From: Atherinomorus stipes
Lineage: Eukaryota; Chordata; Actinopteri; Atheriniformes; Atherinidae
Direction: 5' to 3'
DNA: 64,000 nt
NCBI GenBank assembly: GCA_023101725.1
Contig: JALJCO010013744.1
Coordinates: 762,518 to 826,517, forward strand
Shown here piece after piece: positions 22,858-36,014 of the stretch. Position 1 is the first letter of the stretch. Each line of letters starts with the position of its first letter. A model generated the notes under the pieces. It worked only from the letters and a program-made list of their open reading frames with translations. It was not told the DNA's origin and made no database searches. Both the position numbers and the translations under genes were made by a program.

Positions 22858-25800
22858 GTGAGGCACAAAGGCACGATGAGGAGTTGATCTCGACTTTGGT
22901 GTCAAGAAATGATGGGATTATAGTTCATCAGTGAAGGTACACCTCTTAGGGTCAAACAGAAACTTGTTCTTTTAGTCTGATCATAGCTGTAGTGAAATAA
23001 TAAGCTTATTATTTCAGGAAAACATGCCCAACAGCTGACTTTACTTATAAAAAAGGGAATATTCTCTGAGTTGAGCCACGGTATGTGGGATCCAACCTGC
23101 TTTACTCGCTTCATTCACAACTAAAATGATGTAACATGTAGCCTGTGACCCCTTTGCTTCACAGTCAGGCTGCTATCTGAACTGAGCCTCCAGTCTCAGT
23201 GTGATGGAGTTTCCACAGCCTTGCATGCCTGCCTTCATATCTCTCTATAAATAATAACACCCTCTTCCCTGGATCTGGCTTTACCCTTGGTGTATCCATC
23301 CCAGATAAATCACACCACCTCCTTATATCATGACCTGAAGCATTCCACGAGCAGCCAAGGTGAGAGGTGCTCCTATAGCTCCTATGTCCTTTCGCACAGG
23401 TTTTATATCAAACACAACCTCATATTTTTCCTCATGTTACATTTACAATATTGTGTCAAGAGTGAGGGGATGTCTATTATCTAGTCAAACTCTTTTTGTT
23501 TGTTTGTTTGTTTTTTACTCAATTTTTGAAATTTAGTTTCTGCCTTTTTTTTTTGCTGTAAATGGATTCAGAAGCAGCTACAGTGAAGCAGATATTAGCT
23601 GTCTGGTGTGTCATGGTTTATAAAGGTGGTTCTTACTTTATCCAGAGAACAGCAGTTCTGTTTCTGTCAGGATCCTATTTTTTTTTTCCAGCAAATCAGT
23701 TTTTAGCTCCCTCTGAGATGGAAAAATACAGTTGAGAATTTTTAGCCCTTAGAAATTTGAGATATCCTCCCAAACACATGTGGTTTCTCAAACCTAAGCC
23801 TCCACAAAAAGACAAGGGGTTTCTGATAAACCAGGCACAATTGGAGTTTTCCACCAAAACTCTTATTTTTTCACCTTGGAAAGAAAGTAAAAACATGAAT
23901 ACATGACATTTGAGAGCTTAAACATTTGACATTTGCTTTTTAGAATTCTATAATTAAAAAAAAAAAAAAAAGAGCGATGATATCATTACATTACAGTTAA
24001 AAATAAACATCCATAAGCCACATCAGACTTGAAAAGCACAGGCATGCATTTGTTCCATCCAGTCTTAATGGGTTCAAAGGTGTAAATAAGGCTCTGGCCC
24101 CCAGACCAGCTTCAATTCCACTTTTTTTAATGGATGCAAACAGTCTTTGGAGCTCTGCTGGATGGGGCTGAATGATATTCTTCTCAGACATATTTCATCA
24201 TTTTTGGTGCTTAGAGAGCTGTCTTTCAACACTTCATTCAAAATCTTCCATTTATGTGGAGATCTGAGGACTGCGGAGGCTTCAGTGTATGCTTCACAGG
24301 ATTTTAAGATTCATAAAACCATGCAGTGACCCCCTCTCGCCCTATTGATGGGAACATTCTGGAGAAGACTCCACTCCCATCAGGATCGAAATGGTCAACA
24401 TGCTATAGAATAGAAATGATCACAGAGGACAGCTTTGTATTGATTTGCTGTGACCCTTCACTCTAAGCGGATAAATGGATCCAGACCACGCTGGCGTAGC
24501 GCCACCAGTAACTGTAAAGCCACTGGATATTGTCACTGTTATGTTCACAGATTCAAGTTTTTCCTTTGCCCCTATCTGCAGCCGACCCCAGTTACTCAAA
24601 GTCTTAAAACAAATGCAGCCTCTGCTGTATGCTTCACAATTATGTGTTCATGTTCCTTTAAAAATATGAGATATTATAATATATTAGCAGTCAGCGTTCA
24701 CTGTAGAAGAAAAACATAAGCAGGGAGAGAAAAAAAAGATAAGATAGGCACAGAATAGCTTGTGTTTAGAACTTTTTTCATAAGAAGTCATTGTAAACCA
24801 CATAGTGCATATTCTGTTCTCTAATCACGAGAGATTTACAAGCTTGTTTTACATTAATTGTACCAAATCTTGTGATTGAGCTTTTTTTGTCCCTTTCAAA
24901 AAGACCAGAGCAGTGAGATATGTTTACAGAAATGTCTCACAGGCAGCTCTGAGGGTGACAAGAGCTGCGTATTTGATGTTGCGCAGCTTTGAACTTTAAG
25001 GTCCTGCAGGACGAGCTGCATACACTGTGGCCATTAGAGCCTGTAAAGTCAGGGAAGCCATCTGCTCAGGCGATAGCCTAAAACTCAGTGATCACAACAT
25101 AATGCTAATGAGAACATGCGAATGAGGCTGCTGGATTAGGTCAACGAGTGCTTGGAATAATGAGCTTTTAATTGCACTTTCAAATACTTTACGTAACACA
25201 TCTAATGTGCTCAACCAGGGACAATTTGGCAAAAGGTTTAACCGCCCAAAGAGTGCTTTGATTTTCTGGTTTGCAAAAGTTACACAGTTGACTTGTCTCA
25301 AACAATAAGGCAAGAGTCAGTGGCCTCATGGTGGTGGATCGTAGACTCCGCGGTGACTGCAGACCTCCCTGTTCTCCGGCTCTAAATGAACTGACTGACA
25401 GGTCCAGTCACACAGGAGTCCTCCCCAGTGTGGTGTTCCATTGCTTAGCATGTATACAGTAACCTGAAACTCCACCAGAGGCTTAGAGACTATCCTGCAA
25501 TCTTCTTTTTTTTTTTTTTTTCCAAGTGTGTCCTTAAGTGACTGAAATTGTTACCGCTGTTAGCCAATCAACAATCTCCTCTCTGTTCTTAACAAGCTAT
25601 TTATAGCTTTGGCTCACTTTGTATGAATGTTTAATTGTACAGAGTTTCCAAAAGGAAAGTGAGAAACCAGCGGAGGAGCTCCGAACAGCTGTCTACTGCA
25701 AAAATCCATTTATATGATAGATGACTGCTTTGTGAGGCGCATTAAAATGCAACAATATTCTCCCAGCACACAAAAAGTACAAATTATGATTCAGAGTATG

Positions 25801-28800
25801 TTAAAGCCTTACTCATGGTATTTTTTTCCCCCTTTATTTGTGGAGGCTAGAATTTCTGAAAACACCCTATCTCCTCTGTCTAATACATATTATTCAGACT
25901 GCTGGTTTTTCTTCCTGGCACACACAACAGCAGGACCTTTCCGCTCGGCTTCACTCCAGCACACTCGCTTTGCACGCTGCTGCTCCTGTGCATCCCTGCA
26001 CTTTCCACCATGACAAACACATGTGTGCACATGCATGCTTTTGGTAGGTGCTGGTACCTCATTTTAGCTAAATGATGTCAGTGCCCACATAAAAAACTGG
26101 TGCCTCTCTGTCCGTTTCCCCAGCTTCGAAATAACCATCAAGTGTGTAAATGTTCCAGGAGCTACGCTTCTCGCTTCAGTGTGTAGAGCATGACACTATA
26201 TGACTGCCAATAGGATGTTAATACTAGAGCTTCCCACTGGGGTTAACCATACTAAAAATACACTCACAAAATGCAATAGAGTAAAGGATGAAGGGAGCAG
26301 ATGGAAAAAAAAAGAAGTGTGAGCCAGCGTGCCTACAGTATGTGTGTGTAGTTTGTACCACTGTGTTCAGAGCTGTGGGTCATATGGTGCGTATAGTTAA
26401 GGAAGGGTTTAAATTTAGTTAAATCATGCATTACATCCCCCAAGTCTGTTCATAGTCATGAATACATCCCCTCTGACCCCTTCTAAAAAAATAAAAAAAT
26501 AACAAAGGGGGGGTTAATTGAGTGAGTGGACTTTGTGAGTCAGACCAGAAGCCAATTTAAATTGACAGCGCAGATCCATGGGGAATATCACTTAGTACAC
26601 TACATTAAGCATGTCTCCTTTTCCTGAAAACAAAATTTTAGATGTCATTTTTTTTGATGTGGTAACAAGGAGCATTACATGGATATTATGAGATTAGGAT
26701 TATCCGGCTAGATCGCGCTTGGAGAGCTAATCTCATTTTTTACGTTACGTCTAATCTCCTAAATCTGGAGGAGGTTCCTCGGTGAAATTAGCATGTTTCA
26801 CATTCCCCCTCCTGCATCTCTGTGGCTGCGTCCTGATGTTCTGATTTCTCTTAGGGGCCAGTGAGTCTTACTTTCTCAGACACAAGGGGCCTGATTGGTG
26901 GACAGCTTCCGATGATGACGATGATGTTTTTGGCCGAGCTCATAGCAGGCTGCATCACCAAAAGGCAGCTCACGTCAGTTTAATGTTAAACTTCGCTAAA
27001 TTCTGTGGCCCCTTGCACACAAGTTCATGCAGTCATCACTATTAATTCATCAGCGCTAATGCCCTTGCTGAAAGGTTATTCTTGCTTATTTATCACAACT
27101 TGACCAACACAAATGTAATCTAATTTGAAATATCCACATGTAGTAATAAGCCGAGCATGCACTGCAGACATTCAGCTGCATTTAGGCGATGCCAGCACTC
27201 CCACACTTTCTTAAAAAATTCCTCTTTCTTTCAAAGGTGTTTAAATATAGAAGAGTGAATCAAAGCGTAGTACAGTGTGTCACGTTTCCAGTTATGAGCG
27301 ATGAGAGTGATGGGACACAGACGGTGGGTGGGACACAGGAACAGAAGCCCCTGAGGTGCACGTGTGCACACAGCCACGGAAGCTGTGAGATTTAAGAGCC
27401 GCTTGGCCGGCAGGGTTTTGTTGCTGCCTTTTTGTTTGCACCTTCATCATTTACTGACTCTTGCTTCAGCATATCTCTCTTTTTTTATCTCCTATGTTGC
27501 TCTTTTTTTTTTTGCTGTTCTGCTGATACAGTACGCCATGACCGTGCCTAGTTTGTGTACACATCACATCCTACTGTAAGACATATTCATCTTTGTGCTA
27601 TGGAAGTGAGGGTGTGAAACAGTTTTTATCACATATGTGCTGCAGTCTGGCATGCTGTAGAGATGTAACGTTCATGAACGAAGCGATTCTTTTGAATGGC
27701 TCTTTTAAATGAACATTGAATTGGATCTCAGTTGTGTGCCGTTCATTTGGGAGCCATTCTTTTTTATATCCAAATTTGCGCATCATGGGAGCCTGATGGT
27801 TGATTCATGTGAGTGCATCTATGAGCAGAAACTGAGTTCCAAAATATTAACTAAAATTTAAAATGATGTAGCTCAGGTTTATTCTTTTTCTATCCATATT
27901 CTTACTGTACTTCTGTATTTTTCCTGCATTTGGAAAAAAAAAATCCCATTTAGTAGATTTTATATGGACATTAGGGATGCAGGATATTGGAATTTTGGCC
28001 GATATCCGATATGCCTATATTTAAAACCCGTGGCCGATAACCGATATCGATGCCGATATTAAAGCTGGAAAAAAATGGCAGTTTTGTTATCTGTTTCAGA
28101 CATTTTGAAAAATAGGGGTGGAAAAAAATATCGATACACTGAAATATCACGATATTTTCATATGGCGATATCAAATCGATATTTAAAAATGCGGTATCAA
28201 TCTATTTTACTAACAAAATCTAGCGAGATTTCATCGTTCTGTTACAAACTCTCATGACATTTCATGATTTGTTGCGAGATTTTGTTAGTAAAATAGATCT
28301 ATACCGCATTTTTAAATGTCAATATGATATCAGCATATGAAAATATCGCAATATTTCAGTGTATTGATATTTTTTCCCACCCTTAGTCTTTAGAAGTTTT
28401 AAAGTCTGTAAAAAAGAAACAGCGGCCTGATCTTTTAAATATCGGTTAAATATTGGTGGGGTGGCTGATGTCCGATATTCAGTTTTAAGGCCGATATAGA
28501 CTGATACAGAAAGAGGGCCGATTAAATCGTGCATCCCTAATGGACACCCTATATATATATATACTTTGTTTTTTCATTAGCCTTATAGTGTGAGTCTCTT
28601 TTCATTACAAAAATGTCCTTGTATGAAAAATATTTGGAGTGAAGTTGTTTTGCATGGATGTTAATTGTAGCCAGCTTAGTTTTGTTGTGCCACAAAGTGT
28701 TTTGGTGAGTAAAAATCCAAAATAGCGATCTTGTTATGGGGTCACCTCATAAAACACAAGTTTAATGAAAATTATGACCTATAATTCAGAATATTCATCA

Positions 28801-31800
28801 CCATCCGAATATATATTGATTGTTACAAATTTGAATTATTCCGATCCAAATCTCGCCTTCTAAATTACTACCAATGATTATTTATTTTGACTAAATTTTA
28901 AATTAAAAAAAAAAAAGATTAACGAAAAAATGGTTTTTAGAAGGCTCCTTAAGATCCAGCTCCTTTCAAAGAGCCATAAATCCCATCTCTAGCATGCTGG
29001 AGTGTCCCTGTGTGTGAGGGAAACAGTGTTTCATTCACCAAAAAGGCAAAATACACAAGGGAGGGGCTGATCTCTGCGTGGCGGCTCAGCTCTCAGGAGA
29101 CACTTAAACCAGGAATAAGGCTGAACATTTCACTCAGCTGACAGTTTCGTGCGTGTGCAGTCCACTGTAAAATCAAATAATTACAGAGCGGTAAAGTTAA
29201 AGGCTCCATGTCAGCTGTGCCTGCTGGGCTGTAACGGTTCAGCGTTCAGGTTAGCTGTGCTCAACTCACACTCGATAATTATAGCTCCACAAGAGGTCAG
29301 TGGGCACGACTCGGCTTGTATGCAGGTGTGAGAACATCTTTGTTGGTCGTCTGTTTCCTGCTAGAAACAATAGTTGTTTGAGCGCCGTGAGACTAGGCGT
29401 GATGAGCAGACATTCTGGCCAAGTTGGCTAATTACACACAGGGAGGTAATGGTTTGTCCAGTGTTTTAATAATGGATGCCAACAAAACAAAGGCAGTCAG
29501 GCCGCTTCGCAGCAATCCTCTCAGCGGTGTTTTAGCGCTTACCTCATCCTCCGTAAGCGTAAGAGAGGGTTCAGCCAGAGAGAACTTGCAAAGCTGGAGC
29601 ATGCCCCATCCGGCCGGCGCAAATGATAGCACTGAGCCGCATGATGTCAGCGAGGAATCAAACCTCTGCACAATGACAAATGCACACAGTGAGTGCTGGG
29701 AGCGTCACAAATGCAATCTGACAGATTTGCCCACTGAGCTGACTCGGGGATGAAGAACAAATGCTTTTTATTTTTATCTCAGCAGGCTTGAGAGATGGCT
29801 CGTGCTGTTTTAGTGAGTTGGAAATTAACGGTCTCTGGCTGCACAGGTTGGTGGGAAAATGTGAAATCCATATTAAATTAAAAAAAAAGCTCCTGGAGGG
29901 TAAGAAGAAACCAATATTTAAAAGGCTTGATATTCAAGTTAAATTTGAATTAGGTTGGCTACTAAATAAACTTAGTAAGGGAGTTTGTGTTTGGTTGATT
30001 ATTTCACCCCATTAATAAGAAGCATTGGTGCTATAAATTTTAGAAAGCTTGATTAGCCTCAAGGTCTACGTTGTAAGGATTGTGCTTGTGTGGAATGAGC
30101 AACACAGCTGAACATGTGGGTTGTGTGCTCCAAAAAATGAGGCAAAATCCTCTGAAATATTCTTCTAGTGATTCAGTCTCTTGTTTATCTACTCTGGGAC
30201 CCATCTCCATCCTCCAGGATCACAGTTCTCTCCTCCACAAAGCAGGATCATCACTGGCTGCCCCCAGAATTTGTGAGTGGGGGGGTGGAATGACCTGCTG
30301 GGGGTCCAGACCTCAACCCAACAGATCACTTGTGAGATTAGCTTGGGAATGCTATATGTTAGAGCGGTGGTACCTAACCTGGGTTTCCTAACCCCACCAA
30401 AGAGGTCCCTGTAGGGCACAAGGGGGCCTCAAGGCTTTCATTGTACAGAGCCTGATTCATTCATTCATTTTCTGTACCATGTAGTCCAATTCAGGGTTGC
30501 AGGGTCTGGTAATTACCAGGCGAAAGGCAGGGTCTGGACAGGTCAGTAGTCTGGCGCAGGGCCAACACAGAGAGACAAACAACCACACACACTCACATTC
30601 CCTTCTAGGAACAATTTAGAGTAACTGATTAACCTAACATGCATGTCTTTAATGAAGCCAGAGCGCCCAGCATGCAAACTCCACACAGAAAGGCCACTGT
30701 GCAGACCCCCCCCCCCCCCAACAGAGGATTGAACTAGCAACCTTCTTACTGTGAGGCTGTGGTGCTAACCACCAGCCCAGCCTGTATTGTTGTTAAAATT
30801 AAAAGCCAGGTCCAATCAGAGCTGAGCTGAGGTGTATCTGCCTGAGAAATGCCACAGTGTAGATGATTCATCCCAATGGAAAATATATAAATAGATTTCT
30901 TTTTTCTTTCCTTTTTTAAAGTTATAGGCTATGGGCTGGATCTATCAAAGGTTTGCATGTATAAAAACGGGAACTATCTCATTGCACACACAAAAAAAAT
31001 TAATATCTGATCCATTAACAGCATCCAAAAAGGATTCAGTCTTTAAGACGTGCTAAATAGCACCTCTTATCCATTTTTTTACTTTTTCTGCTATGAATAT
31101 GCAAAATGGGGCGTTTGCATGCAATAGTGTGTGTAATGGGAGGACAACATGTAAATATATAAAAATTTATCACTCGCAAGGCAATTTATCAACCGTGTGA
31201 TGCATTGCCTTGCTGGGTTTTTTTTTACTTCTATTTTAGTACGTTTGAAAAGCAGGTGCAATATTGCAGCTTTGTGCACAAAAGGCTGCAACTTTTGTGC
31301 ACAATGCATCATTTCTTTTCTGAGAGGGACAATTCTGGACACGCAAACATCTGATTCAAAATCATTTTTCATGAGCAGTGAGGGCAACATGTTTAGTTCT
31401 CATTGTTGGATTCAATAAAAATCAACACAGCAAACACCACTATTTAACAGGGGTGTAAAATATTCTAGATAAATGAAACAGAAAGTTTGCCACCACTGTG
31501 GAGCTTAATGAGAACTGAAGCTAATTGTGTCTTTTTATTTCCCCGTTTTGCCAATGTCACGTTTTAACTTGGCTTTTGGCAGCTGGACAGATCACAGCCG
31601 GCCCTATATGTTGATAAATTGCTTAATTTTTATTTAATTGAAGGCCATGGCGGAACTCAGTCACAATGCATCATTTCTTGCAAGAAGCTAGCTAGCTAGC
31701 AAGTAAAAGCATAAAGCCAACCATGGTTTCAGCATGGAGCAGAGCAGAGGTCTATGGCTTTTTGGGAGTTGCATTCAAGGATAACTTTCTTTTTTTTCAA

Positions 31801-34800
31801 CCTGGAGCTTATTTGTAGGAGTTTATACATGTATTTACTCACTGGTAAAATTTCTGCATCACTTTGACTACTTCAGAAGACATTTTGTTGAGTCGCCCTT
31901 TGGCGTACATCCATATAATGGGAGAGACGGGGCAGCCTCTATATAAGGCATTATTTGCAGCAAAAACTCCTTTATTTTATCAATTATTATCCTATTTTTT
32001 ATCAATTTTAAGTAGAATGAACAAACAAATGAGCACTATTGTCCTGTTAGTTCAGTGTTTCGCGGATTGCAGTTTGTTGGTGTCTAGGTAGCTGCTTTTC
32101 TCATCTGTACTGCAGCAACGTGCGTCAGGCTCGCTCGGCATGTAGAGTGCAGAGAAAACCCCCAATGACTGAGAGAGAGTTAAAGTTACACAGTGTTACT
32201 TTTGGCCATTATGGGCACTAAACCTGTAACTTCCCACAGGCGCCACAACTGTGTCAAAATTCAACAGTCTCAGTCTGTGTTTTGCAAAAGTGTTGCAGAC
32301 CACTTTGAAAAGCTGATTTTTAAGTTATCAAACCATTAATAAAAGCGCTCCAGGTTACATGATCCAATGAGAGACAGGCCTGCTCCTGAGAAGTCACAAT
32401 GCCTGGTTTTTGAGAATGACAGCCCCCTCGGAGCAACGACATGCGTCAAGTGCTCTATATTGACCGCAGAAATCAGCTATAGTGACTTATATTAATAATA
32501 ATGTTAGAATATAATGTATCATGATATTTGGCTTACATTGGGTTCAAAAGTTACACGGTATCTCTTTAACTTTGAACTCACAGGACAATAGTACTTGTTC
32601 ATTTGTTAATTCTACTGAAAATATTGGTGAAAAGGAGAAGATTTGCTGCAGATAATGCCTTGTGTTATATAGGCTACCCTGTCTCTCCCATTATATGGAT
32701 GTGCGCTGAAGGGCAACTCAACAAAATATCTTCCAAAGGAATCAAAGTGATACAGAGTGATACAGAAATTTTACCGGTGAGTAAATACACATATAAACAC
32801 ATATAAACTCCACGTTGAAAAAAATAAAGTTATCCTTTAAGGCAAAAGATTTTCGACCAACCATGCTGATTGAAGAATGCCACACCACGTTAGAATGTTC
32901 ACATTTATTTTATTTTTTAAAAAATCTGTTTATTGAAGATTTTTCTTAAAGACAATAAGACATTTGACAGAAGCACAGAATAAATATGTGGTTACAAAAG
33001 CAGAAAAAGGACCACAACAAAACTTGGCTCCCACCCTCCCCCAGGCACCTTTTCTAACAATAATATACTGTTAAGAGTTGGGTAGTGCAGTATCCTTTAG
33101 TGCATTAGCAAATATAAACATATATGCAATTGTATGAATGACATATATAAACAATAAAAACGCCTCTGGATATCTATTTTTGAGAGGATTTTAAATGATA
33201 AGTAAATGAATAAGTTAAAAAAGATTCTTTTAAAAAGAAAAAGAAAGGGACAAAAAAGCCCCAAAAACCCATTTCAGTCCAATGAGACCCAGCATTCATT
33301 TTCCTGCCCAACATGAATTTGAAATATTTTCAAAATAAAGTTTTCACCAGCTGAGGAAAATTTGATTCCTTCCGATATTAGAAAAGAGAGAACCTCCCTG
33401 ATCCAGCTGGTGCAGGTTGGGTGGCACACCAGACCAACGCCATGTATGAGATACATGGCAAGTCAGTCTGGGTTCCCTCAGTTGGGAAGTGATTTCCACT
33501 CCAGTAAAAAATTGACCGGACCAATCACAGCGCAGGAGGCGGGACTTTACGACACGTCTTTTTCTGCGATTCAGTTCTGTAACCATAAACAGTCAGAATG
33601 ACGGCCGCAGAGGAGCGACAATATAACAATGTCCTTTCTGATGTCTTAAATGAGCCGCACATGTCCTTATAACCGCAACAACTTGCTACTCTGAGGGCTT
33701 TCCTCTTACAAGAAGAAGTTTGCGTCACTTCCGTATTTCTCTGATTGGTTCTCTCCAGTTCAGTTTGTTCCCGCCTCTTGTCTCGCATTGGAAATCACGT
33801 TCCAACAGAGGAAGCCCAGACTGACTTGCCGTGTATCTCATACATGGCGTTAGCTGGGGGCAGTTTACATTTTCATCCCTGGTCTGGATTATTATTGGAT
33901 TATTTATCTGGAGTATTAATCCCTGGCCAGCAGGGTTGTAAGTGAAATTAAATCTTTCTTAGAAGTAGAAATTGCAAGCGAGTGGGCCCACCCCAAACAA
34001 AGCATGAGAGCATCAGGAGGAATGTCAGTCTGAGTGAGTCATGTCAGTCCTAAACTTTCTTATAGAAGGACAGCTCCAGATCATGTGCGTATAATTTGCT
34101 GTGGCAGGAATAACCAACACATTGAGCCGTGTTGTTCATTCCACAGAAGCACAGTCCTTACAAGCTATACCTCATTGTAAAGGGGACACAGGTTTCTTAA
34201 CAAAATACAGTGCAGTATAATACAACACGAGCTGGCAAGAGAAATAGATCAACCTAACACATTTTTTTTCCTTGCTTTTTGTGCTAAGTTTTTGCAGCTG
34301 TGTTGTCTCTATGCAGATTCAGGATTGATAGACCCACTCAGTGCCGTTTCCTGACAGAACCAGAACCTTTCTGGCCTTTCTAAAAGTTCAGCTGTAGATT
34401 CATAGTTCAGGTTATATGAGACCTGTAAGAAGTGGAGCTATCCCATAATCTGACAAACATTCATTTAAAAAAACTCATTTAAAGTTGCAGAAGAGAGAAA
34501 AGATGAGTATGCTGCACTGAATAGTTTTCAACACTTTATCTTCATGGGCAACATTTTAATTTCATGGTTAGTCTTAATTTAAATTAAATCAGTTCCACAA
34601 AATTGAGTCTTTATTTCACAACATGTTCTCAAAACTTATCAGAAGTTCATGCCTATTTGGGGGAAGACCAACCCAACGTTGCTCCCATCTTCTTTGACGT
34701 AGCATTACGGTCTGATTTATGGTTTTATTCCTCCCCTCCCAGAACGACTGCACTGTAACAATGTTAGATGTCATTTTCTATAATTCATGTCTTCTGAGGA

Positions 34801-35308
34801 GATCCAGTGTCACACCAGCATCAGTTCTGATCTCAAGGGGACAGGAACTTGGTTGGAAGTAATTTGACACTAAATACACTTCTGTCCTGTTTTTTTATGG
34901 ACTTAAGTTGTTTTAAATGTGTGTGACCAGCTTATCCTGGGGGCAAAGGAACTCTGCAAATGGAAACGGGCTGAATTAAGAAATTTATTGTGAGGAACCT
35001 TTTAAAAGGAAAAAAAAAAGAAAAAAAGAAAATAATGGTATCTTTGCTTGTAATCTCCTTGACTAAATGTGCTTATGAGTTTTATGAGCGGAAGCCAACT
35101 TTTGCCAAGGAGCACCAAGCAAAGGCCTTGTACATCCCTCTATGACCACAGGGCACCCAACTTCCGGTGGCTCCTTCCAGCAAGGATGTCACAAAGACCA
35201 AATCATCTCAAACATAGTTTTTAACAGAATTTTTCAGCTAAGTTCAGCAAAATTTCATTTGTTATTGTCTGAAACAACTTTTAAGATTTCTTTAATATAA
35301 ATACTCCA

Positions 35309-35382
<74 letters not shown>

Positions 35383-35932
35383 CCGTCCTCAAAATTTCAA
35401 AATCATTCATACCTTCCACTTCAAGAAAAAGCTAAATTCACAATAGTAATTCAAATAACAGAAAATTAAAGAAACTAATAATTAATAAAAATTTGCAAAA
35501 TTATTATTAGTAAATTAAAATTTTGCTGTTGAATTGCGGTTGGATATAATATTTTTAAAAAATCAAAGAAACAAAACTGTCCCAGACACTAAAGCACCTT
35601 TGTTATGGCAAGCTTTCCCATGAACAGTGGACCAAACTACCTGTCAACAAGTGTAGAAGTCTTATCGAACATTAGAGAAAACATGTGATTGCAGTGATTT
35701 CTTCAAAGTGTTGCTCAACAAAATTCTAGTTTCGGAGCCCCATCATGCTTGTTCACTTGTTTTATTTTTTGTGCCCTTGTTTTTAATATTTCTGTTGAAC
35801 CATAATTTAAATTCAGCATCAGGATTTTCACAGAATTTTTATTTGTTATTACTTTTGTCAACTTATTTTACTGACAGATGATTTTTTTTCGTCTTTATTT
35901 GGAGGGTATGAATAATTTTGAGGACTGTATGC

Positions 35933-36014
<82 letters not shown>

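Larger units (their letters stand above)
27658..28991. mobile_element. Outer hAT element with perfect 8-bp target duplication
   Basis: Ends TAGAGATG / CATCTCTA are flanked on both sides by GCATGCTG (27650-27657 and 28992-28999), an exact 8-bp duplication. Length of target site and end sequence fit the hAT superfamily. No transposase is present. A second hAT element sits inside. Confidence 0.85.

Noticed and set aside
29424..29753. 109-aa plus-strand ORF in the receptor intron
   Set aside because: No domain or conserved motif. It opens within anonymous intron sequence and has no convincing exon boundaries.
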